Shown here piece by piece: positions 42,686 through 51,543 of a stretch of DNA of 64,000 bases. Below the pieces are notes generated by a model that did not search any database, was not told the origin of the DNA, and was given only the letters and a program-made list of their open reading frames with translations. The stretch spans positions 1,170,228 through 1,234,227 of the forward strand of contig NZ_ASXP01000002.1 of NCBI RefSeq assembly GCF_000445445.1, given 5' to 3'. Position 1 is the stretch's first letter. Every line of letters begins with the position of its first letter. Made by a program: the position numbers and the translations under genes. This stretch comes from Sporomusa ovata DSM 2662 (GTDB taxonomy: Bacteria > Bacillota > Negativicutes > Sporomusales > Sporomusaceae).

Positions 42686-43984
42686 ATGGTAAGTGCAGTC
42701 GAAGAAAGAACAATAAGCAAGATACGCTGGAAACTGCTTCCCTATCTGATGTTGCTGTATATCATGGCGATGATTGATAGAGTAAACGTTGGCTTTGCCG
42801 CCTTGCAAATGAATGCAGATTTGGGCATAACCCCAAGCATGTTTGGATTTATTGCCGGTATCTTCTTTATCGCCTACTTCTTTTTTGAAGTACCTAGTAA
42901 TGTTATTATGCACAAAATTGGCGCACGTGTCTGGATTACCCGGATTCTTATTAGCTGGGGTTTGGTAACTGTATTTACAGGCTTTGTTCAAAGTTCAACT
43001 CAGTTTGGTATTCTGCGTGTTTTGCTTGGCGCTGCTGAAGCTGGTTTCTATCCCTGTATTATCTTGTATATGACCTTTTGGTTTCCTGGCAAGCACTTTG
43101 CCGGTGCTGTTTCTGTGTTTATGTGCGGCATGGCATTGGCAAACATTATAACTGGACCGATTTCCAGCTGGATTATGGAGAATGTTCAATGGATGGGTTT
43201 GGCTGGTTGGCGCTGGTTGTTCGTGTTAGAAGGATTACCTGCTGTACTGCTCGGATTTTATAACCTCTTTGCTATGGTTGACCGTCCTGAACAAGCAAAA
43301 TTTCTGGACAAAGAGGAGAAAGCATGGCTTCTTGGCAGACTGAAAGAAGAGCATGAAGCAAAAGCTGCGTTTGTACCTGAGAACAAATGGCATGTATTCA
43401 AAATGGGAAAAGTTTGGCATCTGTCCTTCTGTTATCTGTGCTATGTTATTGCCTTATATGGTTTGGGATTGTGGATGCCGCAGATTATTAAGGGCTTGTC
43501 AAAAGAACTGAGTCTTATCAACATCGGGTTAATATCCAGCATTCCTTACTTCTTCGCCGTAGTCACGATGGTGCTTGTTGCCCGTCACTCGGACAAGACG
43601 GGGGAACGTAAGTTCCATGGCTCGCTGCCGATCGGTGTGGCTTTCTTTAGTCTGATTGGTTTAACAATGACAAATGATTTATGGGTTTCTATGGCGCTTA
43701 TCTGCATAAGCCAAATGGCTATTTACTCCTTTGTTGGTACATTCTGGTGTTTCCCTAATATGTACCTGACAGAGGCCACGGCGGCAGTCGGTATAGCCAT
43801 CATTAATTCGACAGCTAACCTTGGCGGTTTTATTGGACCTTATGTTGTAGGCTTCCTTAAGGAAATGAGCGGTGGGTCTACTACCTTGAGCATGTACTTC
43901 CTGGCATCTTTCGCCATTATGGGTACAATATCGGTATTAGCTCTTGGCAAGCCGCCCGCAGCGGATAAAATAGGAACAAAATAG
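42686..43984 (+). CDS. MFS transporter, ACS family, copy 2
   Basis: 432 residues, same family features as the copy at 26311: helix 1 with IDRVNVGF, EVPSNVIMHKIGARVWI, and FYPCIILYMTFWFP. It follows PanB copy 3 by 35 bases, whereas copy 1 is separated from PanB copy 2 by the LarA-like gene. Substrate likely a sugar acid; small changes between copies may tune specificity. Confidence 0.9.
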   Translation: MVSAVEERTISKIRWKLLPYLMLLYIMAMIDRVNVGFAALQMNADLGITPSMFGFIAGIFFIAYFFFEVPSNVIMHKIGARVWITRILISWGLVTVFTGFVQSSTQFGILRVLLGAAEAGFYPCIILYMTFWFPGKHFAGAVSVFMCGMALANIITGPISSWIMENVQWMGLAGWRWLFVLEGLPAVLLGFYNLFAMVDRPEQAKFLDKEEKAWLLGRLKEEHEAKAAFVPENKWHVFKMGKVWHLSFCYLCYVIALYGLGLWMPQIIKGLSKELSLINIGLISSIPYFFAVVTMVLVARHSDKTGERKFHGSLPIGVAFFSLIGLTMTNDLWVSMALICISQMAIYSFVGTFWCFPNMYLTEATAAVGIAIINSTANLGGFIGPYVVGFLKEMSGGSTTLSMYFLASFAIMGTISVLALGKPPAADKIGTK

Positions 43985-44012
43985 TCATCCTGAAATAAAA
44001 AGGAAACGGAAC

Positions 44013-44050
44013 AAAGGGTTGTGAGGAAATTTCCTCACAGCCCTTTTGCC
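44013..44050 (+). terminator. Terminator after MFS copy 2
   Basis: AAAGGGTTGTGAGGAAA pairs with TTTCCTCACAGCCCTTT, an almost uninterrupted stem with a minimal loop, followed by TGCC. It separates the transporter gene from the etf unit. Confidence 0.82.
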
Positions 44051-44155
44051 TACTATTGATTTGGAAATAAGTGGCGGAAAATTTGCTGTTCAGATTCCTG
44101 GTGAGCCCTGGAAGTGGTAAATAGATCAAAAAACTTGCTATAAAAGTCAAAAAAA

Positions 44156-44186
44156 TTGAAAGGGCTATTATAATCTCGTGTATAAT
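44156..44186 (+). promoter_or_regulatory. Candidate promoter of etfBA-glcD
   Basis: TTGAAA at 44156-44161 and TATAAT at 44181-44186 with a 19-base spacer and a TG just before the -10. A second TATAAT lies at 44169. It is about 85 bases before etfB and after a terminator, so an independent promoter is expected here. Confidence 0.45.
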
Positions 44187-44269
44187 GTATAGGTATGCAA
44201 ATAATAGTTAGGGTATGTGTGCTGCATAATGTCATTCAAAAGGGTATAGATTTAGTGAGGTGACTATAT

Positions 44270-45058
44270 ATGAATATCATTGTTTGTATTAAGCAGGTTC
44301 CGGGAACATCGGAAGTGGAAGTAGATCAAGAGACCGGGGTGTTAAAAAGAGAAGGCATTGACTCGAAGATGAACCCCTATGATCTGTATGCTATTGAGAC
44401 CGCGATTAAGATGAAAGAAGAAAAAGGTGCCAAAATTAGTGTTGTAAGCATGGGTCCGCCTCAGGCCGCCGAGATTATCCGGGAAGCCTATATGATGGGT
44501 GCCGACGAAGGCGCACTGATTTCGGACAGGGTGTTTGGCGGCGCTGATGTATTGGCGACTTCCTACACTATTTCCCAGGGAGTACAAAAATTTGGTCAGT
44601 ATGACCTCATTATTTGTGGCAAGCAGACAACAGATGGGGATACGGCCCAGGTAGGTCCGGAACTGGCAGAGTTTCTTGGAATACCTCACATTACTAATGT
44701 AAAGAAGATTGTAGAAGTGAAAGAACACTCAATTATCGTGGACATGGACATGCCTCATGCTGTACAAACAGTAGAAGTTAACTATCCTTGTCTTATTACT
44801 GTGGAAAAAGATATAAACCAGCCTCGCCTGCCTTCATTTAAACGGAAACTGGCGACAAAGAACCAAACAATACCGATGTATAGTTTTAAAGACTTTACCG
44901 ATCAGAATGAAAATAATTATGGCATCAACGGTTCACCGACCAGGGTTATAAGGATATTTGCCCCTGAAGCCAACAATGACCGTGAAATGTGGAAAGATAC
45001 TCCCGACGTATTAGTCGACCGTTTGGCCAATAAATTAAAAGAGTTAAAGTACGTGTAA
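44270..45058 (+). CDS. etfB: Electron transfer flavoprotein, beta subunit
   Basis: 262 residues. Carries an FAD of the Etf heterodimer. The segment CGKQTTDGDTAQVGPELAEFLG matches EtfB of the electron-bifurcating group that binds NAD(H). GTGAGGTGA precedes the ATG. Followed by etfA after 14 bases and a GlcD-type dehydrogenase, the same order as the lctBCD lactate dehydrogenase/Etf genes of Acetobacterium. Confidence 0.93.
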   Translation: MNIIVCIKQVPGTSEVEVDQETGVLKREGIDSKMNPYDLYAIETAIKMKEEKGAKISVVSMGPPQAAEIIREAYMMGADEGALISDRVFGGADVLATSYTISQGVQKFGQYDLIICGKQTTDGDTAQVGPELAEFLGIPHITNVKKIVEVKEHSIIVDMDMPHAVQTVEVNYPCLITVEKDINQPRLPSFKRKLATKNQTIPMYSFKDFTDQNENNYGINGSPTRVIRIFAPEANNDREMWKDTPDVLVDRLANKLKELKYV

Positions 45059-45072
45059 AGGAGGAAGCAACA

Positions 45073-46248
45073 TTGGCAAAAATAGTTATTGATCAAGATA
45101 AAATTACTGATCCGGAAGCAATACTTGAGCTTTGTCCCTTTGGTGCACTGGAGTGGGACAACCAGTATTTGAGTATTAATGCTGCTTGCAAAATGTGTAA
45201 GCTGTGTGTAAAAAAAGGACCTGCAGGGGTATTTACTTTTATTGAGGATGAAGTTGTTACTGTTGACAAAAGTCAGTGGCAAGGTATTGTGGTATATGTT
45301 GATCATATGGAAGGCAATATTCATCCGGTAACACTGGAACTTATCGGTAAAGCGAAAGAGCTTGCCGCAAAAGTCAACTATCCGGTATATTGTCTGTTTA
45401 TGGGACATAACATAACAGGAAAAGCCCAGGAACTGCTGCAATATGGTATTGATGAAGTATTTGTTTATGATGATGAAGAGTTAAACGATTTTCGCATCGA
45501 ACCCTATGCGGCTGTTTTTGAAGAATTTATTAATAAGGTAAAACCATCAATTGTGTTGGTCGGTGGAACTACAGTAGGCAGATCCCTGGCGCCCAGAATG
45601 GCGGCAAGGTTTCGTACCGGTTTGACGGCAGACTGCACGGTGCTGGATGTAGATGAAAAAACCGATTTAGCCCAAATCAGACCAGCCTTTGGCGGCAACA
45701 TTATGGCTCACATCGTTACCCCCAATACCCGTCCCCAGTTCGCTACTGTCCGGTATAAGGTGTTCTCGCTGGCTGAAAAAATAAACAATCCTACAGGAAA
45801 AGTCACTATCTGCGCTATTCCGAAAGAAAACTTGGTGTCGCAAATCCGGGTTTTACAGATTAAGCCCAAGGAAAAAGTGAAGAGTATTGAAGATGCTGAG
45901 GTGATTGTAGTCGCCGGGGGTGGCATCAAAAGCCAAAAAGATATGGAAATGCTGCAGGTATTGGCAGATAAACTCGGCGGCATGGTCGCTACTACCAGAC
46001 CTTTGATTGAATCAGGCTTTGCCGATCCCAGACTGCAAATTGGCTTAAGCGGCAGAACTGTAAAACCCAAACTGATTATTACCTGTGGTGTTTCCGGCGC
46101 AGTGCAGTTTGTCGCCGGCATGGATAGTGCAGAAAACATTATTGCTATCAATACTGATGAGAATGCACCGATCTTTAATGTGGCTCATTATGGGATAGTT
46201 GGTGATCTCTACAAGATTGTGCCAGACTTGATTGAGCGTTTAGCCTAA
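45073..46248 (+). CDS. etfA: Electron transfer flavoprotein, alpha subunit with N-terminal ferredoxin domain
   Basis: 391 residues from TTG 45073 (GGAGGAAG upstream). The first 60 residues carry Cys at 21, 39, 42 and 45 (CPFGAL and CKMCKLC), enough for one [4Fe-4S] cluster, as in LctC-type EtfA. The body has the usual alpha-subunit core and the C-terminal FAD motif (LSGRTVKPKLIITCGVSGAVQF). With EtfB and the GlcD partner it may couple hydroxyacid oxidation to NAD+ reduction driven by ferredoxin (confurcation). Confidence 0.92.
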   Translation: MAKIVIDQDKITDPEAILELCPFGALEWDNQYLSINAACKMCKLCVKKGPAGVFTFIEDEVVTVDKSQWQGIVVYVDHMEGNIHPVTLELIGKAKELAAKVNYPVYCLFMGHNITGKAQELLQYGIDEVFVYDDEELNDFRIEPYAAVFEEFINKVKPSIVLVGGTTVGRSLAPRMAARFRTGLTADCTVLDVDEKTDLAQIRPAFGGNIMAHIVTPNTRPQFATVRYKVFSLAEKINNPTGKVTICAIPKENLVSQIRVLQIKPKEKVKSIEDAEVIVVAGGGIKSQKDMEMLQVLADKLGGMVATTRPLIESGFADPRLQIGLSGRTVKPKLIITCGVSGAVQFVAGMDSAENIIAINTDENAPIFNVAHYGIVGDLYKIVPDLIERLA

Positions 46249-46309
46249 GGCAAGGAGTAATCTCGCAGGGAGATTCCCTATATAAATTAGTAGCGTTAGA
46301 GGTGAAACT

Positions 46310-47704
46310 ATGAATTATAAAAAAATTGACAGTCAGGATATAGCCTTTCTCCTATCTGTTTGCGGTAAGGAGCGGGTCTTTACCGGCGAAGAAATTCATG
46401 AAAGTTACAGCCGGGACGAGTTGGTAAATGAACATTTGTACCCGGAAGTAGTTGTTGAGGTTTTACATACCGAAGAGATTTCACAAATCATGAAATATGC
46501 CTATGAAAACAATATTCCGGTTACTCCCCGTGGACAGGGAACTGGTCTTGCAGGTGGCGCAGTAGCGATTCATGGCGGAATCATGGTAAGCACGGTTCGC
46601 ATGAATAAGATATTGGAGCTTGATGAGGAAAATTTGACTTTGACCGTGGAACCAGGTGTACTGCTGTTAGATATTGTGAAGTTTGTCCAAAAAAATGACC
46701 TGTTCTATCCGCCTGATCCTGGTGAAAAAAGTGCGACAATTGGCGGCAATATTAGCACCAACGCCGGAGGAATGCGTGCTGTTAAATATGGTGTGACCCG
46801 GGATTATATCCGTGGCCTTGAAGTCGTACTGCCTGATGGTCAGATTATGACACTGGGCGGCAAAACTGTCAAAAATAGTTCAGGCTACGGTTTGAAAGAT
46901 ATTATCATTGGTTCAGAGGGTACACTGGCTATTGTGACAAAAGCAATACTGAAATTATTGCCGCTGCCCAAAAAAGCGTTAAGCTTGTTGGTTCCCTTCC
47001 CGGATTTGGCACAAGCTATTGAAACAGTGCCCAAAATTATCAAGTCCAAATCCATCCCTACGGCCATTGAATATTTGGAACGGGAGATCATCCTGGCATC
47101 AGAAGAGTTTTTAGGTAAACAGTTTCCTGACAAATCGGCTAATGCTTATTTATTACTTACTTTTGACGGCAACAGCAACGAAGAATTGGAAGAAGCCTAT
47201 GAGAAAGTTGCTCATATTTGTCTGGAGGCAGGCGCCATTGATGCGCTGATTTCGAACACACAGGAGCGCCAGGACGCAATATGGTCAGCGCGGGGAGCCT
47301 TTTTAGAGGCAATTAAAGCATCTACCACCGAACTTGATGAATGTGATGTTGTTGTCCCAAGAGACAAGGTCGCCGACTTTGTTAAATTTAATGATGAGCT
47401 CCAACAAAAGATTGGGATTAAAATAAAAGGCTTCGGCCATGCGGGCGATGGCAATTTACATGTTTATGTGCTAAGAGACCAGCTTGAGGAAAAGGAATGG
47501 CAGGATAAATTAGCGCAGGCCATGGACGCTATGTATGCCAAAGCAAAAGAATTTGGCGGCGAAGTTTCCGGCGAACATGGTATCGGCAGTGCCAAAAAGC
47601 CTTATCTGGAAGCCACCAAGGGCTGCGAATACATGGAACTGCTCAAACGAATTAAATTGGCTTTTGACCCGAAGAATTTATTGAATCCAGGCAAGGTTTG
47701 TTGA
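46310..47704 (+). CDS. FAD-linked D-2-hydroxyacid dehydrogenase (GlcD/LctD-like)
   Basis: 464 residues, VAO/PCMH flavoprotein. The FAD-binding part shows PRGQGTGLAGGAV and GGNISTNAGGMRAVKYG; the catalytic C-terminal part shows KGFGHAGDGNLHVYV with metal histidines and GEHGIGSAKKPYL. Candidate substrates are glycolate (from glycolaldehyde released by the pentonate aldolase), D-lactate or a sugar acid. Electrons should pass to the preceding Etf. A terminator follows, ending the 26.5-kb plus-strand island. Confidence 0.9.
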   Translation: MNYKKIDSQDIAFLLSVCGKERVFTGEEIHESYSRDELVNEHLYPEVVVEVLHTEEISQIMKYAYENNIPVTPRGQGTGLAGGAVAIHGGIMVSTVRMNKILELDEENLTLTVEPGVLLLDIVKFVQKNDLFYPPDPGEKSATIGGNISTNAGGMRAVKYGVTRDYIRGLEVVLPDGQIMTLGGKTVKNSSGYGLKDIIIGSEGTLAIVTKAILKLLPLPKKALSLLVPFPDLAQAIETVPKIIKSKSIPTAIEYLEREIILASEEFLGKQFPDKSANAYLLLTFDGNSNEELEEAYEKVAHICLEAGAIDALISNTQERQDAIWSARGAFLEAIKASTTELDECDVVVPRDKVADFVKFNDELQQKIGIKIKGFGHAGDGNLHVYVLRDQLEEKEWQDKLAQAMDAMYAKAKEFGGEVSGEHGIGSAKKPYLEATKGCEYMELLKRIKLAFDPKNLLNPGKVC

Positions 47705-47764
47705 TTTGGCTGATTCCAAATGGACAGTAACCTATAAGTTAAATACCACCAAAATAAAGTAATG

Positions 47765-47813
47765 TAAACAGCCTTAGTTTGAAGATTCATCAGACTAGGC
47801 TGTTTATTTTTTT
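47765..47813 (+). terminator. Terminator closing the sugar-acid island
   Basis: TAAACAGCCTTAGTTTGA pairs with TCAGACTAGGCTGTTTA (minor mismatches) and is followed by TTTTTTTTA-type T-tract. Confidence 0.88.
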
Positions 47814-47982
47814 ATCAGACTAATAGACGATAGCACTAATCGCTGTCTTTGGACTATCAAGTCGAATCATGCGGGAAAACAATCTAAAAGCGTAATAATT
47901 TATCCAAAAGAAGGATATTCGCGTTTTGTAGAGAATATTGAACTTGATAAAATTGTAAATATTTTGTTTTTATAGGAGTAAT

Positions 47983-49650
47983 ATGGATTATATATACTTA
48001 TCTGTAATGGGTTCATTAATTGGAACGCTGGCGATAGTACTAGTTTCTATATATCTGTATGTATTATACCACGAACGTTATATGGTGATATGGGCTATAA
48101 GCTGGCTTGTCTTGCTCTTAAGGAATGCTATTTTTGATTTAGGTTTACTTCCTTGGAAAGAGTCTATCCTGGGCTTGACTGTTTATTTAATACTGACTTT
48201 TATCTTTGTCTTTATGATTGTATGGAGTACTTATAGCTTTGTAAACAAGCCCCTTAATAGATGGTGGCTTTATGGTGCGGGCAGCATCTTCATCATTAGT
48301 ACTGTATTAAATTTTCTTTCTGTATCCTTATTTTATAAATTACTGCTCTCTGTCTATATCTGCTGTTTGGCAGGTATATGGGTTGGTTTAACTTTTATAC
48401 GTAATCCTAGAATATCAAAGTTTGGTCGCTTAGTTATCGGCTATGCCTATATCTTATGGAGCCTTCTTAATTTTTCTTTTCCTTTTATTGGGAGTGGTTC
48501 GTTGTTCTTTCCTTGGGGTTATGTTCTTGGTGGTACATTGCGAATAATCATTGCTGTTGGTACATTAATGTTATTTTTAGAAAAAACCAGAAAAAATTTA
48601 ATAAGAAAGGAATTTCAATATCAACGATTAACGGAAAATGCCGTTGATGTAATCTATTATTATCAGCTGCTGCCAGAAGAAAAAATCGAGTATATTAATC
48701 CTTCTGTTTTGGCAGTTACAGGTTATTCTCCTGAAGACTATTACGCCGACAATAAGTTGATTTTTACGCTAATCCATCCTGACGATCATTCGCTGCTTGA
48801 CGATTTTATTAATAATCTGCCGCACTCGATTGAAGTACCGTTGACAATACGATTGGTAAACAAAGATAAAACCACCCTCTGGCTTGAACAAAAATGTGTT
48901 CCGATTTACGATGAAAAAAACCGCCTTGTAGCACTGGAAGGCATTATCCGCGATATCACTCACCGAAAAAAGCTGGAACAGATGACTTCCTTATTTGACC
49001 GGATGAGTATGGTAGGCAGTATGGCGGCAACTGTCGCCCATGAAATTAGAAATCCGATGACCACTGTGCGCGGTTACTTACAGTTTCTAGGAAACAAGGA
49101 AAAATATCAAACCGATAAAGAAAAATTTGAATTAATGATCGCGGAATTAGATCGAGCAAATAGCATCATTTGTGAATATCTGGCTTTGTCTCATGAAAAA
49201 ATGGTTAATTTGCAGAAATGCTCGTTAAACAGTATTATTGAAGCATTATTTCCTTTGATTCAGGCCGATGCTAACGCTTCCCAGATTGGTGCCAGCATTG
49301 AGCTTAGTGTCATTCCCGAATTGCTGTTAGATGAAAATGAAATTCGCCAATTGCTGCTGAATTTAGTGCGAAACGGCATTGAAGCTATGCCGGCAGGGGG
49401 AAATCTAATTATCCGCACAGCCTTGTCAGAAAGCAAAGTCGTTTTGTCCATTAGTGACCAGGGTTCAGGAATACCCTCACAGGTACTAGAACACTTGGGT
49501 ACACCTTTCTTTACAACGAAAGCTACTGGCACCGGATTGGGGCTGCCAATCTGTTACCAAATAGCCCACCGGCATAATGCCAGTATAAAAATTGATACCA
49601 GTGAACAAGGAACGACATTTTTTGTTTATTTTAGTCAACCAACACCATAA
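47983..49650 (+). CDS. Membrane sensor histidine kinase with PAS domain
   Basis: 555 residues. Seven hydrophobic helices (residues 1-205), a PAS domain (about 215-330, with INPSVLAVTGYSPEDYY), a HisKA segment with phospho-His in AATVAHEIRNPMTTVRGYLQ, and an HATPase (NLVRNGIEAMP, GTGLGLPICYQI). The kinase core resembles sporulation kinases of the KinA-E type that feed Spo0F/Spo0A. No response regulator is adjacent, consistent with an orphan phosphorelay kinase. The signal is unknown. Confidence 0.88.
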   Translation: MDYIYLSVMGSLIGTLAIVLVSIYLYVLYHERYMVIWAISWLVLLLRNAIFDLGLLPWKESILGLTVYLILTFIFVFMIVWSTYSFVNKPLNRWWLYGAGSIFIISTVLNFLSVSLFYKLLLSVYICCLAGIWVGLTFIRNPRISKFGRLVIGYAYILWSLLNFSFPFIGSGSLFFPWGYVLGGTLRIIIAVGTLMLFLEKTRKNLIRKEFQYQRLTENAVDVIYYYQLLPEEKIEYINPSVLAVTGYSPEDYYADNKLIFTLIHPDDHSLLDDFINNLPHSIEVPLTIRLVNKDKTTLWLEQKCVPIYDEKNRLVALEGIIRDITHRKKLEQMTSLFDRMSMVGSMAATVAHEIRNPMTTVRGYLQFLGNKEKYQTDKEKFELMIAELDRANSIICEYLALSHEKMVNLQKCSLNSIIEALFPLIQADANASQIGASIELSVIPELLLDENEIRQLLLNLVRNGIEAMPAGGNLIIRTALSESKVVLSISDQGSGIPSQVLEHLGTPFFTTKATGTGLGLPICYQIAHRHNASIKIDTSEQGTTFFVYFSQPTP

Positions 49651-49670
49651 GAGCTCCAAATCAGCTTGTG

Positions 49671-49713
49671 GCCCTTTTTCAGTGAGAAAAGTCTTCTGAA
49701 AAAGGGCTTTTTA
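49671..49713 (+). terminator. Terminator after the PAS kinase gene
   Basis: GCCCTTTTTCAG / CTGAAAAAGGGC stem with a 12-base loop and a TTTTT tail. Confidence 0.88.
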
Positions 49714-49877
49714 TATGTTGTCATATTATATTTCTACCATATGTATCATTTTTTTACATTTTTAGAGGAAATTATACTTTTCTTTCCGTAGCCCCTAATT
49801 AAGGGGGTGATAGTTATGAAGACCTAACTTGGTACAAAGTTTTTGTTTAAATAACTATTATGAAGGAGAGGAAAAGT

Positions 49878-51044
49878 ATGTTAAACAATGATCGGCAAGT
49901 AGTGTCCTGCTCAACAGAAAGTCCCGAAAGTTCAATTAAAATTTGTATCGCCACAACCCCGGAGGAAAAAAGAGAAATATACCGCTTTCGTTATCAAACT
50001 TATATAGAAGAAATGTCTAAGCGTCCTGAGGAAGTAGATTATGATAGTAAGCTATTATATGATGAAATGGATGAATGGGCGGTGCTGTTATATGCCAAAG
50101 TTAATTCAGAGATAATTGCGACCAAACGAATTAATATCGGCACCATTGCAGACTTTCCCCAAAAAGTATTAGAATTTCTATCTTTGGAAACATTTCAAAA
50201 TTATTATAGCGAACACGGAGAACGTAAATTTGCCTATATTACAAAAGTAATGATCGCTCCCGCTCATCGAAGTTCACCGATACTATATCTGCTTATTGCA
50301 AAATGCTATGAGATTTGTTGCAATAAAAATGTACAATTAATTTTTGGTGCCTGCAACTTTCATTTGATACATCTCTATGAGCACCTAGGTTGTCGCAGAT
50401 ATTGTAAAAATTTTCATCATTCTGGCTATGGTTTATTAGCCCCTATTATTTTACTTATTGAGGATATTCAATATCTTCGTAAGGTACGTTCTCCATTGTA
50501 TCGTATAGCACGAAAAAGAGCAGCATTAAACACACAAGCGGTCGAGTGGTTTGAAAAAATGTTCACCAATAACTCACCCGGTATTAATAGTCAGATAGTT
50601 GAGGAAGAAGAATTATGGTTTATTCTGTGCAAACACCTGAATTGTCAGCCTACTAAGGCTATATCGTTACTGCATGGATTATCTGAAGCAGCAGCTAAGA
50701 AATTTCTTCACAGCTGCGGTATCCTTGTTCAGTGTTATCCGGAAGATTTAATTACCGTCCAGGGCGATGTTAGTTATTCCTATAATATATTACTTTCCGG
50801 CAGACTAAAATCATTGACTTTCCAGCGTCCAATTAAAGAATACATCACACCGGGACAACACTTTGGGGCAAACGGATTAACTGAGCACAATAAGCACACA
50901 GAAGATATTGCTGCTATTAGTCCGGCAGAAATATTGGTGTTATCTGGTATTTGTTTTCAAAAATTTCACCACTCACACCCGGATATTGCCCATAAAATCG
51001 TCCAAAACAGCATCAGTTTAACAAGAAAAGGCTATTTAGAATAA
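49878..51044 (+). CDS. FeeM-like GNAT fused to a cyclic-nucleotide-binding domain
   Basis: 388 residues. The N-terminal 200 residues look like the N-acyl amino acid synthase/autoinducer-synthase branch of the GNAT fold: an early RFRYQTYIEEM, KRINIG, then ITKVMIAPAHRSSPILYLL and a late HLYEHLGCRRY. The C-terminal 120 residues form a Crp-like barrel (LITVQGDVSYSYNILLSGRLKSL, TPGQHFGANGL) without a DNA-binding HTH. A ligand-controlled acyltransferase is inferred; substrate unknown. ATG 49878 follows GGAGAGG. Monocistronic between two terminators. Confidence 0.78.
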   Translation: MLNNDRQVVSCSTESPESSIKICIATTPEEKREIYRFRYQTYIEEMSKRPEEVDYDSKLLYDEMDEWAVLLYAKVNSEIIATKRINIGTIADFPQKVLEFLSLETFQNYYSEHGERKFAYITKVMIAPAHRSSPILYLLIAKCYEICCNKNVQLIFGACNFHLIHLYEHLGCRRYCKNFHHSGYGLLAPIILLIEDIQYLRKVRSPLYRIARKRAALNTQAVEWFEKMFTNNSPGINSQIVEEEELWFILCKHLNCQPTKAISLLHGLSEAAAKKFLHSCGILVQCYPEDLITVQGDVSYSYNILLSGRLKSLTFQRPIKEYITPGQHFGANGLTEHNKHTEDIAAISPAEILVLSGICFQKFHHSHPDIAHKIVQNSISLTRKGYLE

Positions 51045-51078
51045 ATTAAAACATTTTTCTTGTTAGCCTAGGTACAGG

Positions 51079-51124
51079 CAACCGCCGTTACGCTTTAGCA
51101 AGTGTAACGGCGGTTGTGTTTTTG
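51079..51124 (+). terminator. Terminator after the GNAT fusion gene
   Basis: CAACCGCCGTTAC pairs with GTAACGGCGGTTG, followed by TGTTTTT. Confidence 0.88.
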
Positions 51125-51227
51125 ACTACGTAATTGCTGCTTCTAGTTTTCTAAGGGAATACTAAAAAACGTAAGCTATAATACAACTATTCAGTTTGAA
51201 GATAATCTGCAAAATGGGGGTGAAAGG

Positions 51228-51488
51228 ATGAAGAAGCTAGTACGACGGTTACTAAGTGGTGTTTTAAGTCTTATTACCACTTGTTTAATTATGGTCTCGC
51301 CGGTAGCGGCTATGGTATATGCAGCAGAGCCTATAGAAGCTGGGGACAATTTCAAGATAAAGGATGCGGTTGAGGGAAAATACACTGCCAGGAAAAAAGA
51401 TCAATTTGAACGTAAGATTGAGCGACAATTAGTAAAGTGGGACAATAAAGAAATCAGTGGTGACAATGCCTTGACAGGGAAAGAATAA
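51228..51488 (+). CDS. Small secreted hypothetical protein
   Basis: 86 residues. A clear signal peptide: basic start MKKLVRR, a hydrophobic stretch to about residue 30, and a likely cleavage near VYAAEP. The mature part is about 55 residues, highly charged (KIKDAVEGKY, RKKDQFERKIER). GGGGGTGAAAGG lies before the ATG. It precedes the two-component pair by 55 bases with no terminator between, so it may share their transcript, possibly as a periplasmic accessory or a target. Not recognised. Confidence 0.65.
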   Translation: MKKLVRRLLSGVLSLITTCLIMVSPVAAMVYAAEPIEAGDNFKIKDAVEGKYTARKKDQFERKIERQLVKWDNKEISGDNALTGKE

Positions 51489-51543
51489 TACCATACTCTT
51501 TGAATAGGTAATACTATGTGAGGAAAAGGGTAGGAGTGATTTT

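Noticed and set aside
49801..49830. AAGGGGGTGATAGTT followed by ATG AAG ACC TAA, a possible minimal leader ORF
   Set aside because: Only three codons, with no attenuator structure visible; probably coincidence.
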